Counted from the stretch's first letter, positions 7,060 to 14,534 are shown. The stretch is DNA of 27,368 nucleotides from an uncultured Verrucomicrobiota bacterium (GCA_903825695.1 CAIKBP010000101.1:1-27368); one strand, 5' to 3'. Made by a program: numbers and translations. Notes: generated from the letters alone by a model not told the origin.

Positions 7060-8696
7060 GAACCGAGCCGGACCGCCTGCACGGCGACAAGACACACGTC
7101 GTCCTCAAACTCGCCGTAGCCGGAAAACTGTTGCACTTCAGCCAGAACGCCGTCGAGCAGTTGCGCCGGCGGCAGCGTCGCTCGGCGTCGCACCGCGTCC
7201 AGCAACCGTTGCTGGCCATATTCCTCTCCGGATGTTCCAGTTTCCTCAAATGCGCCATCCGTGAAAAGCACAAGCACGTCGCCCGCGCTCAATCGTCCTC
7301 GCACCGTGCGATACGTTGCGCCATCGAACATCCCCAACGCCGGCCCGCGCTCGCCATCGGCCAGCGCCAACGGCGCGACCGTGCCTGCAGCGGGTCGCAC
7401 ATGCAGTGGGCTTGGGTGACCGGCGCTGGCGTAGCGCAACTCGCCCGTTGCGGCGTCCACCACGAGATAGCATGCCGTTGCAAACATCGGTGTCGGCATA
7501 TGCTTAAAACCGCTCTGCAATCCATGACTGACGTCGGTCAAAAACCGGCCCGGATCGTCCGCTAACGGCCCAAATTCTTCCAACAACGTCCGCAGCATCG
7601 CCGTTACTAGCGCCGCCTGGACGCCCTTGCCCATCACGTCACAAATGATGATGCCCGCCGCCGATTCCGACAACTGCAGCACATCAAAGAAATCGCCGCC
7701 GACCGCCGCGCTTGGTCGATATCGGTGACAGAACTGCAGTGCGCATTCCGTGCTCCCGCCCACGGTGATGCGGGGATACTGCTGTGGCAGGAACGCCTGC
7801 TGCAACTCGCGGGCCGTGCGCAGGTCGGATTCAAGTTGCGCGTTCTTCTCAGCAAGGACCTCGGCGTAGTGTTCGACCTTTCGTTCCGCCAGTTTGCGCT
7901 CCGTGATGTCGCGGCTGACGCCCATCAAGCCGACCACCTTCCCGTGCCGGTCGCGAAACGGCATCTTCGTCGCGGTCATCCAGCGCCATTGACCGTCCGG
8001 GCGCTGCATGTGTTCCTCCTTGGCGATCAACGGTTCGCCCAACGCCAAGATGCGCTGCTCGTCCGCGAACGCCGCCCCTGCGCAGTCGGCTGTGAAGAAA
8101 TCGAAATCTGTCTTGCCGATCGCGTCTTCCGGTCGCTCCAGCCCGAGCAGTTTTGCCTGCGCGCGATTGACCAGCGTGAACCGCGAACCCGGATCCTTGA
8201 AGTATATCGTGTCCGGGATGTTGTCCATCAACGCATGTAACAAGTCCTGCTCTCGAGCCAGGGCCTCCTGAGCCAGTCGCCGCTCCGTTATGTCGTGACT
8301 GATGCCGATAATGCCAGCAATTCTCCTATCCGCATCATGCAGGGGAACCTTGGTCGTCAACGACCAATGTGTTTCGCCGCCGGCAAATACCACCCTCTCC
8401 TCCTGATTCAAAACCGGTTGGCCTAACTCCATTACCTGCCGATCCGCGGTGTCGTACCGCGCTGCAACATCCGCCGGCAAAAAATCCGCCACAGTCTTCC
8501 CGATGACCCTGTCTGGCGCGCCAGCCCCGAGGAACTGAGCATGCGCGGTATTGTCGATCAGGTAGCGGCAGTTAAGGTCCTTGACGTAGATGCGGTCCGG
8601 CAGGTTCTCTATTAACCTGTGGAGCAGATTCCGCTCTGTGGTCAGGGCAAATTTGATCTGCTTCAAGGCCCTGCCGATGGCTTTGATCGGGTTCAT
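7056..8696 (-). CDS. PAS-PAS-PP2C (SpoIIE/RsbU-type) serine phosphatase
   Basis: 546 residues. Two tandem PAS domains (about 20-140 and 145-268), each starting with LP.D/NIPDTIYFKD and ending in GISHDITERR or GVSRDITERK. A coiled linker (about 268-300) follows, then a PP2C-like phosphatase domain (about 305-543). Metal-binding acids are visible: GGDFFD (Asp335, Asp338), CDVMGKG (Asp353), LFTDGAFEE and the terminal FEDDVCLVAV. Such proteins dephosphorylate anti-sigma-factor antagonists in partner-switching pathways in response to a PAS-sensed signal. No antagonist or anti-sigma kinase gene is adjacent. No transmembrane segment is seen, so it is cytoplasmic. Confidence 0.93.
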   Translation of the reverse strand: MNPIKAIGRALKQIKFALTTERNLLHRLIENLPDRIYVKDLNCRYLIDNTAHAQFLGAGAPDRVIGKTVADFLPADVAARYDTADRQVMELGQPVLNQEERVVFAGGETHWSLTTKVPLHDADRRIAGIIGISHDITERRLAQEALAREQDLLHALMDNIPDTIYFKDPGSRFTLVNRAQAKLLGLERPEDAIGKTDFDFFTADCAGAAFADEQRILALGEPLIAKEEHMQRPDGQWRWMTATKMPFRDRHGKVVGLMGVSRDITERKLAERKVEHYAEVLAEKNAQLESDLRTARELQQAFLPQQYPRITVGGSTECALQFCHRYRPSAAVGGDFFDVLQLSESAAGIIICDVMGKGVQAALVTAMLRTLLEEFGPLADDPGRFLTDVSHGLQSGFKHMPTPMFATACYLVVDAATGELRYASAGHPSPLHVRPAAGTVAPLALADGERGPALGMFDGATYRTVRGRLSAGDVLVLFTDGAFEETGTSGEEYGQQRLLDAVRRRATLPPAQLLDGVLAEVQQFSGYGEFEDDVCLVAVQAVRLGS

Positions 8697-8743
8697 GGCG
8701 GGCTATTGTCGCCTTCCCGCCCGATGACGTCAAGCCCACCCAC

Positions 8744-8772
8744 TCGACATCGCCGCTCGCTGCGGCTAGATT
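8744..8772 (+). promoter_or_regulatory. Promoter for the P1B ATPase, implying a leaderless or near-leaderless mRNA
   Basis: TCGACA (8744-8749), a 17-bp spacer and TAGATT (8767-8772). The first ATG (8779) starts only 6 bp past the -10 box and no Shine-Dalgarno is visible. Confidence 0.5.
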
Positions 8773-8778
8773 TACTAT

Positions 8779-10890
8779 ATGGCGAACATGAGAACGATTG
8801 TCCTCGATGTCGAAGGCATGACCTGCGCCAACTGCGCACAGACTGTTGAGCGGGCGCTGGCAGCTGCGCCGGGCGTCGTTAAAGCCAGCGTCAATGTGCT
8901 ATCAAAGACCGCCCACGTCACCCTCGCCACGTCCGACGCTAATGTCGACGCCCTAATTGCCGCTGTCCAACACGCTGGCTATGGCGCCCGCGTGGCCGCA
9001 GCCCGGGCCGCTGACAAGGAGATGGCGGACCGCCGCGCCACCAAGCTTCGGTTGCTACGCACCACCGGCATCGGCGTCCTTCTTTTCGGAAGCTGGCTGC
9101 TCAGCAATCTGGATTTGATCCCTTGGGATATCGCGCGAATCCTGATCGTCATCGCCACCGCGCTGGCCGCCGTACCCATCGCCTGGCGGGCCGCGAAATC
9201 GCTCCAACACCGACGCCTGAGCGCTGACGTGCTGGTCGCTATCGCTGTCGTCGCCGCGTTGTCGGTCGGTGAATTCTTCGCCGCGGGCGAGGTCGCTTTT
9301 ATTCTACTGCTGGGCAGTCAGCTCGAAGATTACACCGCCCGCCGCGCTCGTCGTTCACTCGGCAGCCTGCTATCGCTTGTCCCGCCGCTGGCACGCGTCC
9401 GGCGCGGTGAAAAGGAAGAGGAAATCCCCGCCGAAGATGTGCGAGTTGGTGATCTCGTTGTCGTCCGTGCGGGCGAACGCGTTCCTGTGGACGGCGTGGT
9501 CCGTAGCGGCGCCGCGTCGTTGAACCAAGCCGCCGTGACCGGCGAGAGCATGCCGGTGGACAAGGCCGCCGGTGACGAAGTCTTTGTAGGCTCGCTGGCT
9601 GAGACCGGCGCGCTCGTCGTCGAGGCGACGCGCGTCGGTGCGGACACAACGCTGGCCCGCATTGCCCGAGTTGTCGAACAGGCGCAGCAGGAACGTGCGC
9701 CGATCCAGAGGGCGCTCGACAGGTTCTCAGGCTGGCTCGTGCCGGTAATGTTGGCGCCGGCCGCACTCGTGTTCATCGTCACCCACGATGTGACACGGGC
9801 AATCACGGTGCTCATCGTCGCCTGTCCGTGCGCGTTGATTTTGGCAACGCCTGTCGCGGTCATGGCGGCCATCGCTCGTGCTGCCCGAGCCGGCGTGCTC
9901 ATCAAAGGCGGCCAGCATCTGGAGGCCGCGGCACGCCTGAACACCATCGTGTTCGACAAGACTGGCACGCTCACCTACGGCCAGCCCGAAGTCGCCCATG
10001 TCCACAGGTTCGACGAGCATACCGAATCCGAATTGGTAGAGATGGCTGCGGTTGCCGAGAAAATGAGTGCCCATCCCGTCGCGCGCGCCATTCTGCGCAA
10101 AGCCGACACGCTCGGCATGCCGCCTCCGCAAGACCCGACGACGTTCGCGGCGCACTTGGGCCGCGGCGTTACCGCCGAGCACGAAGGCCAGAAACTCGTT
10201 GTCGGACAGAAAGAGTTGCTCGCAGACCATGAAGTGAAATTATCGGACAAACTCCGCGCGCACGTGGATGAACATCATGGCGAAGGCCATACCATTGTCG
10301 TAGTCGCGCACGACGGCAAAGTCTGCGGCACCATTTGCGTTGCCGACACCGTCCGCGTCCGCGCCGACGACGCCATCAAGGAACTGCGCACGCTCGGCAT
10401 CGAGAACATCGTAATGCTTACCGGCGATAATCGCCGTGTCGCGATGCGGATCGGCAACGCGCTCGGCGTGGACGAAGTAAAAGCCGAAGTGTTGCCCGAG
10501 CAAAAAGCGGAATACATCGAATCCCTCAAGCGGCGCTCTGGGCGGAATAATGGAGTCGCAATGGTCGGCGACGGCGTCAATGACGCGCCTGCGCTAGCCG
10601 TGGCCGATGTCGGCATCGCGATGGGCGTGACGGGCACCGACATCGCGCACGAGGCCGCCGACATCGCTCTGATGGCCGACGATCTTTCGAAGATAGCGTT
10701 TGCCGTCAGTCTGAGCCGACAAGCGTTACGCGTCATTAAACGGGGACTCTGGTTCGCTCTGGTTTACAACGTCGTCATGGTCACCGCCGCCGCCACCGGC
10801 CACCTTCATATGATTGGCGGCGCCATCGCCCACCAAGCCAGTTCGATTGTCGTGATCCTGAATGCGATGAGACTACTCCGGCACCGGTGA
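8779..10890 (+). CDS. P1B-type heavy-metal-transporting ATPase
   Basis: 703 residues. N-terminal HMA domain with GMTCANC (Cys16, Cys19). Membrane helices follow, then the A-domain TGES (VTGESMPVD), the transmembrane metal motif CPC (349-351), the phosphorylation site DKTGT (Asp393), the HP motif (His432-Pro433) and the hinge GDGVNDAP (597-604). CPC plus one HMA domain fits Cu(I) or Zn/Cd exporters. The last helix reads HQASSIVVILNAMRLL (His685), which matches neither the Cu(I) signature (M.SS with N/Y) nor the Zn one (Lys/Asp), so specificity is left open. It acts in the inner membrane in metal efflux. No metalloregulator is adjacent. The start is 8779; 8788 is an alternative. Confidence 0.93.
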   Translation: MANMRTIVLDVEGMTCANCAQTVERALAAAPGVVKASVNVLSKTAHVTLATSDANVDALIAAVQHAGYGARVAAARAADKEMADRRATKLRLLRTTGIGVLLFGSWLLSNLDLIPWDIARILIVIATALAAVPIAWRAAKSLQHRRLSADVLVAIAVVAALSVGEFFAAGEVAFILLLGSQLEDYTARRARRSLGSLLSLVPPLARVRRGEKEEEIPAEDVRVGDLVVVRAGERVPVDGVVRSGAASLNQAAVTGESMPVDKAAGDEVFVGSLAETGALVVEATRVGADTTLARIARVVEQAQQERAPIQRALDRFSGWLVPVMLAPAALVFIVTHDVTRAITVLIVACPCALILATPVAVMAAIARAARAGVLIKGGQHLEAAARLNTIVFDKTGTLTYGQPEVAHVHRFDEHTESELVEMAAVAEKMSAHPVARAILRKADTLGMPPPQDPTTFAAHLGRGVTAEHEGQKLVVGQKELLADHEVKLSDKLRAHVDEHHGEGHTIVVVAHDGKVCGTICVADTVRVRADDAIKELRTLGIENIVMLTGDNRRVAMRIGNALGVDEVKAEVLPEQKAEYIESLKRRSGRNNGVAMVGDGVNDAPALAVADVGIAMGVTGTDIAHEAADIALMADDLSKIAFAVSLSRQALRVIKRGLWFALVYNVVMVTAAATGHLHMIGGAIAHQASSIVVILNAMRLLRHR

Positions 10891-10908
10891 GCCGTCGGCT
10901 CGTTTACC

Positions 10909-11385
10909 CTAAGCACTATTTCGGGGTCGAAACTCGCTGTTTAGCAAGTTGGTCACTTCTCGCAGACGATCCACGTCGCTCCGCATTAACGACGAGTGGT
11001 TACCTAGAACTTTGTAACCACGATCTTTTAGATGTTGTGCAAGGTCTCTCTCTAATGCGGCGGTGATATCCCGAAACCGCTTATGCTTTTTCAGACCGGG
11101 CTGCTCATCGAAGATCGGTCCCACAGCGACCATTCGGAAAGAGCATTCTTCAGGATTAAGTCCTTCCTTTCTGATCTGGTTCCGCATTGAGGCCCCTCTG
11201 GCTGTGTGTTTCAGATCGAGATGACGAGCAAGCCGCTGAAACGGGGAGGATGCATGCTTTGAAGAACTGTCACCGGTACGACCGACATAAAGAATATCAC
11301 GACCTTTGTAGGTGATTTTCCAAACATATAACCAAAAACCTCTATTCAGAATCGCCCCGTCGAAGCTGGCGCATGAACGCTTCAT
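10909..11385 (-). CDS. GIY-YIG-like nuclease domain protein
   Basis: 158 residues. Near the N-terminus WLYVWKI and, 15 residues later, ILYVGRTGDSS match the two strands of the GIY-YIG fold (LYV/YVG instead of GIY/YIG). A conserved Arg/His region follows (FQRLARHLDL), and an ERDLAQHL segment could supply the metal-binding Glu. No second domain is visible. Its ATG overlaps the ruvA stop (ATGA) and AGGAA lies five bases upstream, so it is translationally coupled to ruvA. Composition looks more AT-rich than its neighbours, hinting at acquisition. A DNA-processing role beside ruvA is attractive but unproven. A role as a degenerate, non-catalytic binder is possible. Confidence 0.65.
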   Translation of the reverse strand: MKRSCASFDGAILNRGFWLYVWKITYKGRDILYVGRTGDSSSKHASSPFQRLARHLDLKHTARGASMRNQIRKEGLNPEECSFRMVAVGPIFDEQPGLKKHKRFRDITAALERDLAQHLKDRGYKVLGNHSSLMRSDVDRLREVTNLLNSEFRPRNSA

Positions 11386-11388
11386 GCG
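11370..11388. repeat. 8-bp inverted repeat across the ruvA stop / GIY-YIG start
   Basis: CGCATGAA and TTCATGCG flank a 3-base centre (CGC). The repeat covers the overlapping stop and start codons and could mask or modulate the downstream start. Confidence 0.6.
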
Positions 11389-11981
11389 TTTCCTAACGAT
11401 GCGCGGACGAGTTGTTCGACGCCGGCTGACGGGCCGAGCTTCTTCGCTGCGGCAAGGACGGCTTTGTAGGCGTCCATCTGTTTGTAGCCAAGCGAGACGA
11501 GCGCGAGAATGGCGTCGGAAAGCTTTTGATCGGCAACGGATACAGTGGCGCCTTTCCCGGTAAAGCCTGTGCCGGAGCTGATCTTGTCTCTGAGTTCGAC
11601 GACAAGCCGTTCGGCGGTTTTTTTGCCAACTCCGCGCAAGGCGCAGAGGGTTTTTACATCGCCGCTGGCGATTGCGCTGCGCAACGCGGCAATCGAGGTG
11701 CTGCTGAGTATGTTCAAACCAAGTTTCGGGCCGATACCGCTAATGCTGATGAGTAGCAAAAACATCTCGCGTTCATCTGGCGTGACGAAGCCAAAGAGTT
11801 GTTGAGTGCCTTCGTGCGCGACAACGTGATGGTGGGTGAGCAACTTCACTTCGCCGCCTTTCGGCGGGAGTTTGTCGTAGCTCGATAGTGGGATGAACAC
11901 CGAGTAGCCGACACCGCTGCAATCCACGACGACATGCGTGGGCGTGGCGTCAGCGAGCTTGCCGTGAAGAAACGCAAACAT
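11382..11981 (-). CDS. ruvA: Holliday junction DNA helicase subunit RuvA
   Basis: 199 residues from ATG 11981 (MFAFLHGKLADATPTHVVVD). RuvA tetramers bind four-way junctions and load the RuvB motor. Domain I (OB fold) covers about 1-62, the tandem helix-hairpin-helix domain II (ISGIGPKLGLNIL and LCALRGVGKKTAERLVVELRDK) about 65-140, and the C-terminal RuvB-binding domain III (ILALVSLGYKQMDAYKAV) the last 50. The 9-residue upstream extension starting at 12008 would lie in a repeat and is unlikely. No Shine-Dalgarno is visible: a 6-bp hairpin (GGATAG/CTATCC) sits directly before the ATG. ruvC lies upstream, separated by the beta-helix cassette. ruvB is not in the window. Confidence 0.95.
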   Translation of the reverse strand: MFAFLHGKLADATPTHVVVDCSGVGYSVFIPLSSYDKLPPKGGEVKLLTHHHVVAHEGTQQLFGFVTPDEREMFLLLISISGIGPKLGLNILSSTSIAALRSAIASGDVKTLCALRGVGKKTAERLVVELRDKISSGTGFTGKGATVSVADQKLSDAILALVSLGYKQMDAYKAVLAAAKKLGPSAGVEQLVRASLGNA

Positions 11982-11990
11982 GGATAGAAA

Positions 11991-12025
11991 TCTATCCACG
12001 GATGACACGAATTACACGGAAAAAA
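11991..12025. repeat. 35-bp direct repeat, copy 1
   Basis: 32 of 35 positions match copy 2 at 13196-13230 in the same orientation. The core is built from a 9-bp tandem unit close to CACGGATTA, ending in six A residues. It lies between the beta-helix gene and ruvA. Its A-run reads as the T-tract of the beta-helix terminator on the minus strand. Confidence 0.85.
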
Positions 12026-12057
12026 GAACCTGGAGCGCCGGGGTGTTCCGGCGCTCC
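12020..12057 (-). terminator. Rho-independent terminator of the beta-helix gene
   Basis: A perfect 10-bp GC-rich stem (GGAGCGCCGG / CCGGCGCTCC, 12032-12057) with a 6-base loop. On the minus strand it is followed, after six bases, by six T residues that belong to repeat copy 1. Confidence 0.85.
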
Positions 12058-12081
12058 GAGCAACTCTGCCGGTCCTTCCGC

Positions 12082-13134
12082 TTATGGGAATTCCACGTTT
12101 GCCAGGTCGCCGGTGCCGAGGATATCGCCGGAAGCGCGGTAGATGGGTGCGATGCCGTTGGCGCTCAGCTTATTCGTGGCGGCGTAATTGTTGCCACCGT
12201 TGCCGAGGTCGATACCGTAGCTGCTGTTGCCAAGACAAGTGTTGTCGACAACAGAGTTGTTGCTGCCGCCACAGAAGATCCCGGTGCCGTTCAGCCGATT
12301 GCAACTGTTGTGTGAGACTTCGCAGTCACTGACCACGGCGATTCCGAACGACGTGTTGAGCGTGCACACGTTGTCCTTGATTTGACAGCCCGAGCCACTG
12401 TCTTCGATGCCGGTATCGTTGTAGTAGCAGTTGTTCTGCTGGGCCAGACAGCGACCGCCCATGTTGATCCCCGCGATGGTGTTCTCTGAACAGGTGTTTT
12501 GCATTATTGTCGAACCCTGGTCGGCGTTGATGCCATGAGCGCCGTTGCCCGTAGAGGTGTTCTGCAGAATCGTGCAACTCTGGCCCGCTAGGATGCCGCT
12601 GACGGTGTTGGTGCTGCAGACGTTGTCCTTGATCGCGCAGGCTTTGCCAGTTTCGATGCCATTGCCGCCGTTGCCGGTTGCCGTGCACCGTTCCACGACT
12701 GAGGCCTGTGAAACGTAGATGCCGTCACTGGCATTGCCTGCGGCTTTGACGTCGGTCACCAGATGACCGCGGCCGGCAAGGTAGATGCCGTGGCCAGCGA
12801 AGGCATGGACCGAGCCGTTCTTGATGGTGATACTGCGCGCACTGGTCGAGGACGCGACGATCCCGGCCGCCGCGCCGCCGCCGTTGCCTTGCACCGTGAA
12901 GCCGTTTAGGTCCAACACCACATTGTCGGCCTGGATGATTATCGCATTAGTTGCGGTGGCCACGGTCATGTTGCCGATCAGTTGATAGCTGCCCGGTTGC
13001 GTGATGACCAATGGAAATGTCTTGGGTGGTTTGATTTGCAGCGGTCCCTTTCCTGCCGCCCAAGATTGTCCGGTTGCCAGAAGACCAATAACCAAGCCTA
13101 TGGCGAAAGAACGCCAGTACATGAATTTGCTCAT
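12082..13134 (-). CDS. Secreted right-handed parallel beta-helix protein
   Basis: 350 residues. Signal peptide about 1-26 (ends QSWA/AGK). After a linker and an N-cap-like segment (DNVVLDLNGFTVQGNG), about nine coils of 21-23 residues repeat the pattern hydrophobic-x-Asn-x-Cys/Thr...Gly-Ile (for example CAIKDNVCSTNTVSGIL, CQIKDNVCTLNTSFGIA). This is the PbH1/NosD-type beta helix found in pectate lyases, surface adhesins and phage tailspikes. Cysteines recur at two positions per coil. AAGGAG six bases before the ATG at 13134 supports the start, and a strong terminator follows. No catalytic residues of a known lyase family could be assigned. Exported or surface location is inferred. It interrupts the ruvC-ruvA order and is flanked by 35-bp direct repeats. 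Confidence 0.85.
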   Translation of the reverse strand: MSKFMYWRSFAIGLVIGLLATGQSWAAGKGPLQIKPPKTFPLVITQPGSYQLIGNMTVATATNAIIIQADNVVLDLNGFTVQGNGGGAAAGIVASSTSARSITIKNGSVHAFAGHGIYLAGRGHLVTDVKAAGNASDGIYVSQASVVERCTATGNGGNGIETGKACAIKDNVCSTNTVSGILAGQSCTILQNTSTGNGAHGINADQGSTIMQNTCSENTIAGINMGGRCLAQQNNCYYNDTGIEDSGSGCQIKDNVCTLNTSFGIAVVSDCEVSHNSCNRLNGTGIFCGGSNNSVVDNTCLGNSSYGIDLGNGGNNYAATNKLSANGIAPIYRASGDILGTGDLANVEFP

Positions 13135-13195
13135 TGCGATTCTCCTTTCGGGTTGTGTGGCTAAAAACTACCTTTTCCACCGCGTTGAGCGGCAG

Positions 13196-13230
13196 TCTAC
13201 CCACGGATTACACGGATTACACGGAAAAAA
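13196..13230. repeat. 35-bp direct repeat, copy 2
   Basis: Same orientation as 11991-12025, differing at three positions. It contains two full CACGGATTA units and a third that runs into the A-tract. It lies 8 bp beyond the ruvC stop; those 8 bp are the palindrome TCCGCGGA. Confidence 0.85.
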
Positions 13231-13238
13231 TCCGCGGA

Positions 13239-13736
13239 CTAAATCTGTTTTGGCGGGTTGATACGCGCGCCACGGCAGTTCTGGGCGTGGCAGATGGCGA
13301 GCGCCAACGCATCGGCGGCGTCTTCCTGTGGAAGTTCCGCGAGACCAAGCATCATCTTTACCATGCGACCGACCTGCCCTTTGCCCGCGCCGCCAAGACC
13401 GGTAACGGATTGTTTGACCTTGCGGGGCGCGTATTCGTAAATCTCCAGCCCGTGCGCGGCACCGGCTGCGATGATAACGCCGCGCACCTGGCCGAGCGTG
13501 AAAGCGATGCGCGTGTTCTGGACGTAAACAAGCCCTTCGACGGCCATGACGTCGGGTTTGTGTTGCTGAACAAGATCGGTGAGCGTGTCGCGGATCCGGA
13601 CAAGGCAGCGCGATGGCAGTAGGTTTGTCGGGTTTTTGATATTGCCGTGGCAGATCGGCGTCATTTCCGCGCCGCTGGTTTCGATCAGGCCGAAGCCGGT
13701 CGAACGCAGGCTCGGGTCAACACCGAGGATTTTCAT
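13239..13736 (-). CDS. ruvC: Crossover junction endodeoxyribonuclease RuvC
   Basis: 165 residues, the normal length. RuvC cuts Holliday junctions symmetrically after RuvAB branch migration. The acidic catalytic residues of the RNase H-like fold are visible: Asp7 (ILGVDPSLRSTG), Glu in VMAVEGLVYVQN (near 67), and the C-terminal pair in QEDAADALALAICH (near 138-141). The start ATG 13736 lies 2 bp after the yebC stop, so translation is probably coupled. The usual ruvA partner is displaced by about 1.2 kb by the inserted beta-helix cassette. Confidence 0.97.
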   Translation of the reverse strand: MKILGVDPSLRSTGFGLIETSGAEMTPICHGNIKNPTNLLPSRCLVRIRDTLTDLVQQHKPDVMAVEGLVYVQNTRIAFTLGQVRGVIIAAGAAHGLEIYEYAPRKVKQSVTGLGGAGKGQVGRMVKMMLGLAELPQEDAADALALAICHAQNCRGARINPPKQI

Positions 13737-13738
13737 TG

Positions 13739-14488
13739 CTACACCGCCGCAGCGAGTTTCTCGATAATCTCGTCTGGGATGTCGAAGTTGGAGTGCACGT
13801 TTTGAACGTCATCGTGTTCTTCGAGCGCCTCAACGAGCGCCAGCGCCGACTTGGCCGTTTTCTCGTCGTTGAGGGGCACAGGCGTGATTGGCAGGTATGC
13901 GACTTCCGCCGTGGTCGGCTTAAGCCCCTTCGTCTCGATTGCCTTGTGCACGGCCTCGAACGCGTGTGAGTCGGTTGTAATCGCATAGTCGGTCTCATCG
14001 GAGACCATGTCCTCCGCCCCCGCGTCCAGCACCAGCGTCATCAGGTCGTCCTCGCCGATCTGTTCCTTCGGGATGGTGATCTGGCCTTTCCGGTGGAACA
14101 GGTGTTTGGCGCTGGCGAGATGACCGCCGGCCTTGGTGAGCATCATGCGGATTTCGCTGGCCGTCCGGTTTTTGTTATCGGTCAGCACATCGATCAACAA
14201 CGCGACGCCGCCGGGGGCGTAACCTTCGTACGTGATTTCCTCGTAGTTGACGCCCGCGAGTTCGCCCGTGCCTTTCTTGATGGCGCGGTCGATGTTTTCG
14301 ACTGGCATGTTTGCGGCGCGCGCCTTCATCAGGATCGTGCGCAGCCGTGGGTTAAAGCCGGGGTCGCCCCCGCCGTGTTTGCAGGCGACGGCGATTTCTT
14401 TTGTGAGCTTGGAAAATATCTTGCCGCGTTTGGCGTCGAGCACGCCCTTGTAGCGTTTGACCTTTGACCATTTGGAATGACCTGACAT
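13739..14488 (-). CDS. yebC: YebC/PmpR/TACO1 family protein
   Basis: 249 residues, the family's usual length. It begins MSGHSKWSKVKRYKGVLDAKRGKIFSKLTKEI, the invariant YebC N-terminus, so the start is certain. GGGDPGFNPRLR, ANMPVENIDRAIKKGTGEL and the NKNRTASEIR block follow. Family members act as transcriptional regulators or, as in TACO1 and recent YebC work, as translation factors for difficult motifs such as polyproline; which applies here is unknown. It is first in the yebC-ruvC unit. No Shine-Dalgarno is visible, and a TAAAAT box ends only 9 bases before the ATG. Confidence 0.96.
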   Translation of the reverse strand: MSGHSKWSKVKRYKGVLDAKRGKIFSKLTKEIAVACKHGGGDPGFNPRLRTILMKARAANMPVENIDRAIKKGTGELAGVNYEEITYEGYAPGGVALLIDVLTDNKNRTASEIRMMLTKAGGHLASAKHLFHRKGQITIPKEQIGEDDLMTLVLDAGAEDMVSDETDYAITTDSHAFEAVHKAIETKGLKPTTAEVAYLPITPVPLNDEKTAKSALALVEALEEHDDVQNVHSNFDIPDEIIEKLAAAV

Positions 14489-14497
14489 AACAAAAGT

Positions 14498-14503
14498 ATT
14501 TTA
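14498..14503 (-). promoter_or_regulatory. -10-like box of yebC, suggesting a leaderless transcript
   Basis: TAAAAT on the minus strand, 9 bases before the ATG at 14488, in a leader without any purine-rich ribosome binding site. No good -35 box was seen. Confidence 0.35.
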
Positions 14504-14505
14504 AC

Positions 14506-14534
14506 TTGCTGGTGCGGCGTTTTCCATCTAATTT
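14506..14534 (+). promoter_or_regulatory. Promoter of tRNA-Leu
   Basis: TTGCTG (14506-14511), a 17-bp spacer and TAATTT (14529-14534). The predicted start lies about 15 bases before the mature tRNA 5' end. Confidence 0.5.

Noticed and set aside
10889..10901. Terminator after the P1B ATPase gene
   Set aside because: Only a 5-bp stem with a 3-base loop (GAGCC/GGCTC) overlapping the stop codon and without a T-tract.
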